This document shows positions 47,313-59,359 of a stretch of 64,000 nucleotides of DNA, piece by piece. The stretch spans positions 2,418,001-2,482,000 of the forward strand of contig NC_134662.1 of the NCBI RefSeq assembly GCF_030463565.1, read 5' to 3'. A model generated the notes under the pieces. The model had not been told where the DNA came from. It did not search any database and worked only from the letters and a program-made list of their open reading frames with translations. The position numbers and the translations under genes were made by a program. This stretch comes from Pelecanus crispus. Its lineage: Eukaryota > Chordata > Aves > Pelecaniformes > Pelecanidae. Within the stretch, counting starts at the first letter, position 1; each line of letters opens with the position of its first letter.

Positions 47313-50300
47313 TCAGTCGCGCCTCTTGCCCTCCCTGGGCCTGGCGGTGCCGTCCTTCCCCGGGGCGGCCGCTGGCTCCCAGGGCTTCCTGCCCTTCTGC
47401 TGCCGCCAGTCCCGCTTCGGGCTCTCCCCGCTGCCTTCGGCCCTGCCAGGACGGCCCTTCCACCCCTCCTTCCTGGGCTCATCCCGCTCCCGCCGGCTCT
47501 CCTTCCCCTCCCGGCCCCGCTTCTTCTGGGGCGGCTGCTCCAGCTCCCGGGGGGCCCGGGGGGCTCTGCTGGGCTTGTCCCCCGGCACCCTGTCCTTGGC
47601 TCGCGCCTCCCTCCGGCTGCTCCGCTCCGCCTGAGTGGCACGGCCCTCCCGGGCCTTCTCCTCCTTCTTCTCTGGCTTCTTCTCCCGGCTCTTCTTCACC
47701 TCTGCTGCAGCCGGCGACTCCTCGGGGACATCCACGGGCTCTTTGTCCCCGTCCTCCGGTGCTGAGCGGCCAAACCACTTCTTGAAGATCCAGGGCTCTG
47801 CCTGGGGGGGACGGAGGGGACCAGGCACCGGTGACACAGCCCAAGGGACCGGGACCCCTCTCCATCCCTCCCGCTGGGGATGAGATGCTCCCGCCCCATG
47901 GGAAGTGGCCCAAGGACCCTGTTTCTCCCCCCACCCCAGACCCGTACCAGGTTGCTGTCAGCATCGTTGTCATCATCACCGTCATCATCGCCATCCTCGT
48001 CACCATCATGGTCCTCGAACATGCTGCTCTCGGGCTGGGCAGGCTGGGCAGTCACCACTTCTTGGACCTCCTCCTCCTTGGCGCTGACCACCTCTGGAAG
48101 GGGAGAGGGACGGGCCACCGTCAGCAGGGGACGAGGCTGTTCGGGTGTGATGTCCCTGGGGTCCCAGGGCCACCCCACCCTGGGACATGGCCCCGTCTCA
48201 GGCTGGATCCGGGCTATCGGGGCAGCCTGGAGCATCCGAACCCACCGTGAAGGGGAGGTGGTGGAGGGTCCTGCCTGCCGCGGCTGACTCCTTCCCTGGA
48301 GCACGGCGCTGGAAGAGAGGAGGGAAGAGGAGGCAGGAGGTGGCAGCAGAGTCTGCCCACCCTGTCCCCCTCCGTCTGGCTCCCGGCTCACCTTGGAGCA
48401 CCTGGAAGGTGACGCTGAGCAGGGCGACGACGGAAGCCACCAGGATGCACTTGTTGAGGGTGAGCCCTTCCCAGAGGAGCGGCTCCTCTGCGGGGTCCAG
48501 GCTGGGGGGCTCCACCTTCCTCTGCACGGGGAGGCTCTTGGGGACTGGGGACCCCCAAGGAAAACAGCGTTACTGGGGGAGCTGGGAAGCGGCAAAGGGG
48601 ATGCTGAGGTGGGGTGGGAGGGCAGGGGCACGGGCATGGGCAGGGGCAGGAGCTGCCTGCCTGCCACCGCCCGCAGAGGAAGGTGTTTGCACCGCAGGGG
48701 TGGGGAAAAGTGCCATGGGGGCTGAATCCGAGGTGTTTGGGCCACGATGGCGTTATAGCATCCTGGGGCTCAAGTGGGGAAAACCTCTGCCTGTGCTCCT
48801 GGGTCTGCTGCTCCCCGCCCCAGCAGCAGATCTGGGCAGGGCGGAGAGGAAGAGGAGGAGCGGGATTTGGCAGGTGGATGAGAAGCCCTGTCTCCATGTC
48901 GCTGAGCTCCCAGGGGACTGTGGAGAGCAGAGCTCGTCCGTCGTCCATCACTGCTCTGGGGCCAGGCGGTGCCTCCCGGGCTGGCCGGGGACGCAGGACA
49001 GGGTCTATGCCTCTGTGGCCACCTGGGGCCAGGCTGGCAATTTTGGGGCAGAGAAGGGCTTTTCTGCACACCTACCTGGAGGCCCAGCAGTGCTGCCTTT
49101 GGCTCCCACCTTCTCCACCCGCTTCTTCTCCGCCACTTTCTTGTCCACGCCGAGCGGCGCTGGCTCTGGCATGCTCAGATCGCGCTCGTCTGGATCCCAC
49201 TCAGAGACGCCAAGCCGGGTCCTTGCCTCCTCTAGCCCCTGCGGGGAGGGGCGCGAGCGTGGCCGGGGGTGTAAGAGCATCGCCCAGCCCCGTGGGGAAA
49301 AAAAGCAGCATGGGGGTCATGGCTGCAGGTGTGTGCCCCCTCCCAGAGCAAGGGGTGCTCAGCGCAGCCGCCGAGGGACCCGATCCCTGTGCCCCACAGC
49401 CCGTGCTCACGCTGCCCGGGTCCCCCGGGGCTGCGCCGATGCCACCACCGGCCCCGAGCAGCGCTAACCAGGCTCATCACCCAACCCTGATGCGCATATT
49501 TGCATCAGCAGCCTTAAAAACATGTTAGGTTTTTTTTTTCTTTTGTCTGCTAAGATGGATTTAGCCACTAGCTGGCTCCGTGCTGCAGAGCAGGCGCCGG
49601 GGTGCGGCCCCAGCGCACACGGGTGGGCTGGTGGCTGCTGACCCCCGGGGCTGCACTTGAGCAAGCCCACCCCAGAGCAGCCCTCGGGGCTGGATTCGCC
49701 CCCAGCCTGGATGAGCACACATCCCCTGAGGGCGGCAGGTCGGACCCAGGGCACGCTCGCTGGCGGGGTCGGTGTGCTGGAAGGGGAGGGAGCGCACGAC
49801 GCCTTGGGCTCTGGGCTCGGTGCTGCTGGCGACGGGGTTTTGGTGGCCGGGTTGGCTGCTGGCCTGCGTCAGCGGCACCGGATCGGTGCCACAAGGGAGA
49901 GCTGCCCACTGGCACAGATCAGTGACAGCAACAGCTGAAGGACGTGGCCTTGGCTCCCCCGGGACGGACACGGTGCAACGCCCCGCAGAGCCCTCCTGGC
50001 TGAATGCCGCTGCGGGACGGCACCCTGCTCAGCCCCCCGCCCTGCCGTGGGGACCCCCCAGCAGCCCCCCGGCCCCGGGATGCCGCACACTTACATGGGC
50101 TCTACCGCTCTCCCCGTTGCTGCTCACCGGCACGTCGGCATCTGTTAAAGGCAAGCACAGCGCAGCCCGTTAGGCAGCGAATTCGGAGAGGTGGGAATCA
50201 CCAGGGGCCGGGGGCGTGCGGTCCTCCCACTGTCACCCACTGCTCACAGAGCAGGGACGTTATGGCCCCGTTTCCCCCATTAGCGCAGCCAGGTCACCCG

Positions 50301-50974
50301 TGCAGAGAGGTTTCAGAAGCCCCCAGCCATCGCAGTAGCAGCTGGAAAGGTCGGGGTGTAAGAGCATCACCGTGGACGTCTGGGGCTGCCGAGCCCCAAA
50401 ATGGCACCGTCCCGGATATCTCCGGGGAGCTGCGGCTGAGGGGGACGGTGACCTCCCTGCCAAGGTGCACGGGGGACGAACAGCCTAGGGTGTGCGCAGA
50501 CACCCTGAAACCACGAGGCTGGGGGATGGAAGGCTGGAGGCAGCTCAGGCTGTAGCCTAGGCAGCAGGACAAGCTCCGGCTACCGTGGAGCGACCAGACC
50601 TCAAAGAAGACTGCAAGCCACCCAAGAGGACCGCGAAGCTCAGGGGTGACTCTCAGAGCTTTTCCCAGATGTGAAGTGGGAGAGAAAACCAGCGGGTCCC
50701 CAGGGCTCTGCAGCGGCTCGACGCAACGAAGGGCTGGGGAGCGCGCTGGGCTCCTTGGGCTCCCCAAGGGTTTCGCTGCCCTGGGTCTGGAGTGAGCTAC
50801 GGGGGTGAGGATGCGCCGACACGGTCCCAACGCCAAGCGGCCTCAGCCTTCTCGGCACCTGCAAGCACAGCCCTCGCTCTGCAGGGATCTGGATGCCACA
50901 TCCTTGCGAGCCCTCACCAGAAGGAGGAATTTCTGCCTCCTTTGAGCTGGATTTAGCTTGTGGAAGAGTGAACG
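47313..50974 (-). CDS. JSRP1: JSRP1 (JP-45), junctional sarcoplasmic reticulum protein 1; start codon exon uncertain
   Basis: Minus-strand exons 50974-50918, 50141-50095, 49238-49076, 48544-48392, 48308-48246, 48093-47948 and 47801-47313 (TGA) have good borders and consistent phases, giving 371 residues plus an unproven 5' exon. Identity rests on the single transmembrane block LTLNKCILVASVVALL, matching human LTLNKCLVLASLVALL, and on the highly basic Lys/Arg/Glu tail ending GKRRD like human GKGRD. JSRP1 sits in the junctional SR membrane of skeletal muscle and links the Cav1.1 channel to calsequestrin. The N-terminal part faces the cytosol (SSNGESGRAHGLEEARTRLG) and the charged C-terminal part the lumen. 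The exon at 48093-47948 encodes an aspartate-rich run, DGDEDGDDDGDDDNDAD, that I do not recall in human. The sequence is poorly conserved outside the membrane segment. Confidence 0.85.
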
Positions 50975-51562
50975 CTGAGAAAAAATACCAGTTCCCAGGA
51001 TGAAATCTAAGACATGATATTGGAAGCAAAACAAATAAATTAAGAGGAAACCTTTTGGCTGGGGAACCATGGCCTGAAAGGTCTTGGCTTTCAACAGAAA
51101 ATCAAAAAAAAGTCTTTGGCTTTGTTTTAGTGATGGCGAGTCTGGTTCTTTCTCTGCTGGGAAGCGAAGGAGCTGCCCCAGGACTCTTGTGCTGGCTGGG
51201 GGGTTCCGAGCCCCAAGGAAAGCACAAAGATGGAGAATTTTTCCTTAAAGAGTTTTCCCCCCGAGTGCTTGTCATGTGAGCTACAGTTATTCACATTTTT
51301 TTTGAGCAAAGATGAGTACAAGACAGAGGAGGGCACAAGTCTCCGTTCCTCTTGGCTGTGGCCATGGCTGATGTCCCCACGGGGTCGGCGCCGCGCAGGT
51401 GCCCCTCGATGTCCGAGGTCGCCCCGTGATTTCACTGTGCCGCAAAGAGCCATCTCTGCCGGGCTGAGCCCTCTCCTGGGTGCCTCAAGCGCCACGGCAG
51501 CGGCACTGGCACGGCCATGGCCAGCACTTCCTGGCCGCCGGCTCGTGGTGAGGACAAGGTAC

Positions 51563-51677
51563 ATTTTCTCCCATTCCTTGGCCACCTCTGAGCATTCCCT
51601 GCTTGCCTGGGCAGCTCGTCGGTGGCCTCAGGGCATGCCAAGTCTTTCTCCAACACCTCATGGGGACCTGCTGCCAT
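51563..51677 (-). CDS. JSRP1: Candidate first coding exon of JSRP1
   Basis: On the minus strand, a TTTAG acceptor precedes an ATG at 51677 with G at -3 and +4. It opens MAAGPHEVLEKDLACPEATD, and the exon ends at a weak donor (AAAAT/GTACC) in the phase needed to join exon 50974. The acidic N-terminus suits JSRP1, but there is no clear match to the human start and the donor is poor. A different small ATG exon remains possible. With it the protein would have 410 residues, against 331 in human. Confidence 0.3.
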
Positions 51678-52741
51678 GCCACTTCAGGGACTCCCACTAA
51701 ACCAAGAGGGATAAAACAAGCGCCGGGTGGTCAGCGGGCAGTAGTGCCCCACAGCACATGGCCGTCCTGCCACGTCCTCGCTGTGGTCCCCGGTCACCGG
51801 CTGAGCTCAGCTCTGCGTCGCGGGGTGCCGGGCTGTTCCCACGCCTCCTTCCCTTGGGTTTCACCCAGACAGAGGAGCCCAAACCACCGCCAGCCCCCGG
51901 GCGTGTTTCCAGGCTTTGCTGCCATGGCTGCAGGGCTCCGTGACAGCCGTGCCATGGCCGGGCAGGCAGCCATCCTCCCCCAGCACCGATGGGCATTAAC
52001 GTGGTCCCACGAGTTGACCGGCTCTGTGTCCGGGTCTGTTCCCCCCCGGATGGGAGATGGGGGCCTGTGCCCCAGAGGAAGGCATTTTGGGGTTCTACAG
52101 CCCACGCAGGATCCTCACCCCAGCCAGGACGGGCTGTGCCACATGCAGGACCAGGTTTCCTAGGGCCAGTTCCTATCGGACCAGCTCCAGCACCGATGTA
52201 CCAAGCACACAGCCACTGCCCAGGCCAAGCACAGCAGGGATGGCCACTGATGCCACGGATGACCACTGATGCAAGGGATGGCTTGCCCACGGGCAGGCTG
52301 GTCACCCACAGCCCCAGAGCCCAGCTCCAGCCCTCCTGCACAGGAGACCTCCCGTACGACTGCTGCATCCGTCCATCCCCTCCCCGGCGCTGCCCGTGCT
52401 CCTGCTCCCTCGGATGCACGCTCCACACGCAGACCTTCTCTTAAATGCACAAAACTACAGCCACTCAATGAATAACCAGCTCCGCTCTGCTGTCGCTGGG
52501 ACTTTTCCTGCATGAGCTCCCGAGGTTGCCTCTGCTGCTGACTCACATCAAAGAAACTTCCAAAAATAGTCCCCTCGCCTGCCCCGCTCTCCCTGTATGC
52601 GCTCACACGGCAGCACCGGGACGGGCCCTGTGGCCCCCAGTCTGCCACCGGCCGGCAGCGAGCCGAGCGCTGCCTTGTGGGCCGTGCCCGTGGGCTGCCC
52701 TGCATCCCACTGAAAGGGTTAAAAGCCACAGAAATTCGTAC

Positions 52742-52820
52742 CTGGGGCTCGACCACCGCCGCCTTGCCTCCAGCCCCCCGGCTGGCTCTGGCTCGCCAGG
52801 GTAATATACAGCAACAGCTG
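52742..52820 (-). promoter_or_regulatory. JSRP1: Candidate JSRP1 promoter and non-coding first exon
   Basis: On the minus strand a myogenic-type E-box CAGCTG (52820-52815) is followed by TATATTA (52808-52802). A short exon ending CCCCAG/GTACG then has its donor at 52742/52741. E-box plus TATA close together is common in muscle genes, and JSRP1 is muscle-specific. There is no ATG between the TATA box and the donor, so exon 1 would be untranslated. Confidence 0.4.
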
Positions 52821-52899
52821 CCGAACCGTGCCGGAGCAAAATAGCACCCAATCACCGGGAGCCGGAGCACCCGCGCTTCAGCCCCAGAAAAGGCAGTTT

Positions 52900-55800
52900 A
52901 GCCCCAGGCGTCGAAAGCAGGGGCTGCAGCGAGCAAGGTGGACGCAGCGGGATGCGGCTCTCAAGGGCACCTGGGATGCGGCTTGTCCCTCTGTGAGCCC
53001 CCCCAGAGAGCACAAGGAAGGGAGAAGGGGCCCTTTGCTCCCCAACCTGGGGTCTCTGAGCCAGCTGTGGGATGGACACGGGTGCCGGGGATGCGGAGAG
53101 GCGGATCAGAAGCCTGCCAGGCACGGTTAAAAGGTGGTGCAGGAGAGAGGACGAGCAATCCCCTGGGACCAGCAGTGCTTAGACAACCCTGGTGAAAACC
53201 GCTTTTTGCCAGTCTCTAGAGCAGGTCCTTTGCTCAGAGACCCCTCTGATTTCCCCGCGGTACCTGTTCCTGCAGCCAGGTCCCCAGGAGCCCTGCCGCA
53301 GCCACGGGCACCTCCTGGGGAGGCGGGGAGGGATGTGGACCCCACTGCAGCTTCCCGCTCACAGGAGGTCTCGAGGAGATGAAGCACCTCTCATTTGGGG
53401 AGCTGAAAAGAACCATCGGGCTCTGGCCCTGCCTGTGCAAGGTCGCCCAGAGCCCCCAGCTCAGCACGGGCAGGTACAGCCTTGGGCAGAAGCGCCTGTC
53501 CCCAGGGACGTGGTGCAGCCGTGGCTGGTACCAGCCCGGCACATCTTGGAGGCATCCTGCTTTGAGGACATCTCTCTCTTACGGAGAGCCACTTCTGAAA
53601 GGCTTCAGGTTTAAAAAAAACACCCTGAAACTGTGATGTTTCATGTCTGCAGTATTGACATCTTTCTTTAGCAGAAGTGTGAAAGGTCTTTGATTGTAAG
53701 ATCTAAAGGAGGAATAAACCGGGCAGTGGCATCCCAGAGGGGACTGAGCCTTCTTCCAGGGCCCCGGACACCCAGTGAGACTAGGTCATGGTCATGGTCC
53801 CGCTTTAGGACCATGCAGCAAATGAACTCGGGAACAGTCGTCTGCTTTCCAGAGCAGGGATTTCCCCTCTTTGGCAGAGACAGGGCTGAGCACGCCATGA
53901 ACCCTGCTGGGGTATAAATAACGTGCTGCAGAAGCTGAACGCAGATGGAGGAAGGGATGGAGCTGTAAACACAGCCCCCCACGCCATGTCAGGGCCGCGG
54001 GCGCACATGCCAAGGGGAGTTCTCTCAGTTTTATTCCCGCTCCAGTAAGGTCAGGGCTGTTAACTAGCAAGGCATGTTTGCTTTATAGGCACATAATGAA
54101 AGCAGAAAATCATAAACAGGCCAAATAAAAATCCCTTCTTCTTCCAGTTGATCATGTTTCCCGTGGTGCTTGCAGCTTCGTAAGCTTGCTCCTGCCTCCC
54201 GTGGGCGAGCTGGTCCTCCCGGGAAAGAACCCGGGGGTTGAACGGGCAACGTCTGCATGCACAGAGCCCAGGCAAAAACATCCTCTCAGCGCGGGGCCAT
54301 GGGACAGAGAGCTCTACCCACCCTTTCCAGGACCTTTCAACACCCAGTTCCTGCAGCAGGGAGGGACCCGGAGTGTTTTTGCCTCCACATGTTTAGCTCT
54401 GAGCAGTTCCCCGCCAAGCTGCAAAGCCTCCATCTCCATCGGACAATTTATCCCAGGCAGATGGAGGAAAGAGATCCCCAGAGGCAAATTCTTTCCTAAT
54501 CCCTCGAACCCCCCAAATCCCGGCTTCTCCCTTGCCCTGAGACTGATAAAAGCGTCTCTGGGATGGGGTTAGCTCAGAGAGGGGTGGAAACATGATCGGG
54601 CTGTGAGACCAGGTGGAGAGAAAGCCACTGCTGGAAGAGCTCAGGAGGGCAATTGAGCAGCGTGATGGACGGGAGCCCAGCTGCACAAGGGCTGGGCTCC
54701 GTGTCCAGGCTAAATATTGACTCTCTGGCTTTGGCTTGATAACACAAATCTGCCTTCTTGGACTTCCCAGGCTGTCAGCTTGCCTTTGATTCCCACGGGC
54801 GTGTCTCTGGCCGCAGCGCACCGGCTGCCCCCGAGGCTCTGCCATGGCTTCGTGGTTTGTGGTCCAGACGGACCGAGTTGTGCTGCAGCATCCCCTCGCT
54901 TCTATGGCAACACTCATTTATCCTCCCACCAGGACATAATCTGCTTTCTCCCTGTCTTTAATAACTTGCAGTTAAAAGCCAATCATAAAGACATGAAATT
55001 AGTCACTGATTATTTTCGGCACAGGTTAGTTCTGGGGATGAATTTTCCTTTCCTCTCTCCAATTCCCCCTCTCCCCAGAGCCCCTGCTGCTACAGCAGCC
55101 CCAGCCCGACTCAGGCTCCTCCTGCCACAGGCACCAGGGGAGGCTGATGCTTGTGCCGGTTCTGCGGGTGGGTTTCCTGCTGCCCCGGCTCTTGGCCCAA
55201 ACCCTCCGGCTCACCGGGCTGGCTGCAGGTCTTTCCCCCAGATTTCATCCCTGGCCCCACCAGACCCACTCAATTGCGTTCCCAAAGCCTGGGAATTGAA
55301 AACATCCTTCCAGCCCTTGACGCATTTATCCTTCAACTCCTCAGGTAGGCAGGGCTGGGCTCTTGACCTGCTTTTAAAGATGGGAATTTGGATGTTGTCT
55401 GCTAAGCCTAGGTCCCCTGGGCAGAGGACAGCTTTGTAGGTTGGTCCCTGCTCCAGCAAGAGCCCCGTCACCTCCACGCCGGCATCGCCCTTTGTGCAGC
55501 TGTGGGCGGCGGTGGGTGCCGGATGATCCGGGGCTACAGGGGAGTGCCCCCGCGTGCTGCCTGGAGCTGCCGGCACCAGACAAATACCTGCCGGAGATGC
55601 ACGTGGTGCTCAGGCCAGGTGCTGCAGAGGCTTGTTGTAGGTGCTTCGTATCTCGGAGCCCTCCACCCTTCTCTTAGATGTGGCTGGAGGTTGCCACTGG
55701 GCTGAGATGCGATGGGAGTGGGAGCGGGGCTGGCGGCTGGAAGAGAGGATCGCAGAAGCATGATTTCTTGGGAAAAATCAGGTGAAAGAGCACCCCGATT

Positions 55801-58790
55801 CCTCGCACAATCAAAAACCTAAAGGCACAGGTGTCCCCATAGCAACCTGGCCACGTCCCAGTGCTGACAATATTCTGCTGACCTAAAATTCCTCTTTCAG
55901 TTGGATCCAGCGTACATCAGCTCTTCCCATCCTCAATGGTTGTGCAATGTCTGTGTGCTGAAACACAGCTGCTGCCTCCTTACCCTGAGGTGGCAACACA
56001 TCAGCGTCAGCCGGGGAGATTATTTCTCCGCACGATTGCAAGAACCACAGACCTTTACGAGCGCTGGCATTATTGAGAAGCGCTCAGGAAGTTACAGGAA
56101 GCAAAGAGATGTCTTTTCTCTGCCAGCTATGCTTCTCCTGTCAAACCACGATCTATCATCACAGGAGATTTTAGATATGTTGAGCTGAGCAATCTCCTTG
56201 CGGAGGTGCAGCTAAATGAAAACCCGGAGCATTTTGGAAGCGGGATGTTCCTGTGGCTTGATGCCACCAGGCATTGCCGTGGGGTTGGGTAGTGCTGCCC
56301 GTGTCGGAGGGGGGCCAGCGAGAGAGATGGAACATCCTCTACGCAAGCCGGTACGCACAGCTGATACCTGGATGGGCTCCGCTGCCCTGGTGCAATGCCC
56401 TGGTGCAATGCTGCTTGCAGGCCAGAGCCCTGCTCTGTTCGGCTAATGGAAAGCATTTGAGAGCAGAGAACTGCTGCAAGAACTCAGACCTGGGCCTTTC
56501 CCCACAGCCTCAGTGATTTGGTTAGCCAGGAAAACACAGCTGAGGGTATCTTCTGCCTCCTCTCCTGGGGCGAGGGTTTGACGTGGTGTGGAATGGGAGA
56601 GGGAGAAGACGGGAGCTCTGTGGGATGGGTACTGTCATCTCAGGCCAGCTCCTGGTTTAAGAAATCACAGCTTGCAGCATCTTTGAGGACCTTCTTCTTC
56701 CTCTTACCCTGAGCTTTTAGCTGTGGGTGAGCCTGGTGGGACAGCAAGCCAGAAACACTACGGGTCTTTGTTTAAAGGCAAGGGGACATCCTGCCTACGG
56801 ACCAGGCTGGGAGGACATGCCACCACGGGGTCTTCAGGAGCACAGCATGGTGCGACAGACCGAGCACCGGCTTAACCACCTGTGGGCACATTTGTCCAGC
56901 TGAGGATGGCAAAGGCGATCACATCCATCAGAGAAACGCTCTCACGTCACCTCTGGCTTTCCAGCCCTGAGCTAGAGCCGGCCAGCTGTCCATCCAGGGA
57001 CAGAGCAGCGGCCGTGCCGGACACACAGACCCACCTGGCAGCAGCGTCCCGATCGCGTTCAGGGCCTGGGTTGTTTCATAATCTTTCCCAGTGGTGATGG
57101 AGGAACCGTGCTGGGGACAGGCCTCAGCTTGGCAGACCTGAACAGGACAAGAAGCAGCCGCAGTCCTGCCCTCAGGTCCTGGTCCCTGCAGGTTGCCATG
57201 GTCCAGCCACAGACCTCAGCCCCAGGACTGGCTGGAGCTTGGGCCACTCAGCACCGTGACGAGACCAGGCTGGCAGGGGCAGAAAACACCACGTCGAATG
57301 CATTCGTAACTGGCCGAGAGCTGTGCGGATGTGCTCTTAAATGAAATGAGCTCGTTAGGTCTCTGCGAAGAGCAGAGGAGGCAACAGCGAGGGCGCGGGA
57401 AGCCCCTCCTGCCCTGCACCTCCTCCCTCGCCGTGACATCTGTGCCTGAGCAGGGACGAGCACGGCACAGGGATGTGCTGCAGGCAGCGATCCTGCCCGC
57501 AGGGCTCCCGGCCCCACTGCTCTCAGCGCAGCAGCTGGGATCACGGGTGAGTAACACCCATAACCCACCGTGCCGCCGGTAGCCGGTACAGAACACCCCG
57601 GTGCTGCCGCAGGGAGAACCTTTCACCAGGCTCGCCCCATCACCTTGCTAAAAGCCACTGGAAGCATTGATTCCTTAGTGCACTATATGATCTATAGGTA
57701 TTCAGAGCAGCTCTACATTAAAGCCAATCTGATCACACTGTAATCCATGCGTGACCTAAATACTCCGACTTACAAATCTCAGAGGTTTTCGCTCCCTTTG
57801 CCTGGCAGCAGGAGCAGCATTCAGGTCAGTGGGAACAGAAGATGCCGGATCCCATTAAATGGCACTTTTAGTCTCGGCTGCTTTCAGTAATTGTTCCATA
57901 ATCCGTTTTCTCGCAGCCCAGCACCACTTAGGGCTAATCATTATTCTCTTTGAAGATTTACAGCTGTTTGTACCTCCGAGGAGAATACAAGTACGCGACT
58001 GTGTTTGAACATGGCATTTTGAACGAACTGTCCTTGGAAGTGCCATTTGGGAATGGGGAAAGTGGCTGCGATGTTTGTCCCTTGAAGGGCTACTGCTGGG
58101 GGTCGTTGCCCTATCAGTCTGAAACAGCCGTGTCAGGGGAAACTGAGGCAAAAGGAGGTTATGGAGAAAGTGAGGCTTTGGGTAAGAAGCGCTAGAATAG
58201 CCTGGGAATAATATCCCAATGATCACAAATCTTCCCCATTTTGACTGCAGGGGGGCAGCGGCGGGTTCTTCAGTGCCTTTATCTGGTGAGGTTCGGTCCC
58301 CCCGTGCTGGCACCGTGGGCTCTGCAGATGCCGCCCCGTTCCTCCCTTTCCGAATCCCACCCAACGAAGGAGCCGCTTCCCTCTGCTCCAAGCAGGTGCC
58401 CTGCAAACAACACAGGGCATTGGGAGTGAGAGGGCTGTGCTGCTGGAGCTGCCCCGTGCGACGGGCGAAGGGCTGTTCCCCTGCTCCTCGCAGGAGCCGG
58501 CCTCTTCGGGACGATGGCACCCCACGGGGAGGAGGTCCTGCCAGCTTTAGCACCTTTCCCAGGGCTCAGGGTTGTCCTGACACCATTAATAACACTGCAA
58601 AGCCTCAGCAGGACTGAGCAGCCATTTCAAAAGCAATCAGCTCGTGTCTAGAGAAACACCTTTTCGCCCCTCTGCCATCGCGGGGGGATGCTCACAGCCC
58701 TCGGCAGCTGCGCCCAGAGCTGCTGGGCTGCGGGACGGCAGCGAGGAGGCTCAGCCCCAGCACCCTCCTGCGGGCTGCACGACAGCCTCC
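52900..58790. other. Intergenic, no gene identified
   Basis: Many ORFs of 60-240 codons overlap on both strands but show no family resemblance, no splice-linked conservation and no composition unlike their surroundings. I looked for OAZ1, the next gene in the human order, and did not recognise it. Confidence 0.5.
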
Positions 58791-58793
58791 TTG

Positions 58794-59190
58794 AGAGGAG
58801 CGGCTGAGGGAGCTGGGGTTGTTTGCTCTGGAGAAGAGGAGGCTGAGGGAGACCTTATCGCTCTCTACATCCACCTGACAGGAGGGGGTAGCGAGGAGGG
58901 TGTTGGGCTCTTCTCCCAAGCAACCAGCGACAGGACGAGAGGAAATGGCCTCGAGCTGCACCAGGGGAGGTTTAGATTGGATATTAGGAAAAATTTCTTT
59001 ACTGAAAGAGTGGTCAAGCATCGGAACAGGCTGCCCAGAGAGGTGGGGGAGTCCCCATCCCTGGAGGTGTTCAAAAAACAGGCAGAGGTGGCTCTTTGGG
59101 ATGTGGTTTAGTGGGCATGGGGGTGTTGGTTTGACGGTTGGGCTGATGATCTTAGAGGTCCTTTCCAACTTTAGTGATTCAATTCTAGTT
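58794..59190 (+). mobile_element. CR1 LINE 3' segment, about 400 bases
   Basis: It runs from GCGGCTGAGGGAGCTGGGGT through GGAGAAGAGGAGGCTGAGGG, ATTGGATATTAGGAAAAATT, CAGGCTGCCCAGAGAGGTGG, TCCCTGGAGGTGTTCAA and GATGATCTTAGAGGTC to a decayed end at TTAGTGATTCAATTC. This is the CR1 3' untranslated region plus the last coding remnants. It is 5'-truncated and inactive. A 155-codon ORF through it (58644-59111) is accidental. Confidence 0.93.
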
Positions 59191-59262
59191 TTACTTTCAT
59201 TAAAAAATAATCCAGCCACCAAGCCAGGAAACAGGAGATTAATTATTACTCTACCCTGAATT

Positions 59263-59355
59263 GGTTTAGTGGTGGACTTGGTAGTGTTAGGTTAATGGTT
59301 GGACTGGGTGATCTTAAAGGTCTTTTCCAACCAAAACAATTCTATGATTCTATGG
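59263..59355 (+). mobile_element. CR1 LINE 3'-end fragment
   Basis: GGTTTAGTGGTGGACTTGG continues through GTTAGGTTAATGGTTGGACT and GATCTTAAAGGTCTTTTCC, ending ATTCTATGATTCTATGG. Only the tail is present. It is a second, separate insertion of the same orientation, about 70 bases after the preceding CR1 copy. Confidence 0.92.
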
Positions 59356-59359
59356 CAAG

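Noticed and set aside
47696-48745. 349-codon minus-strand ORF at JSRP1
   Set aside because: It covers one genuine JSRP1 exon in frame, but continues through introns with clear splice sites. The spliced model explains it better.
58644-59111. 155-codon ORF
   Set aside because: Runs through the CR1 3' segment. It is a chance frame in a dead retroelement.
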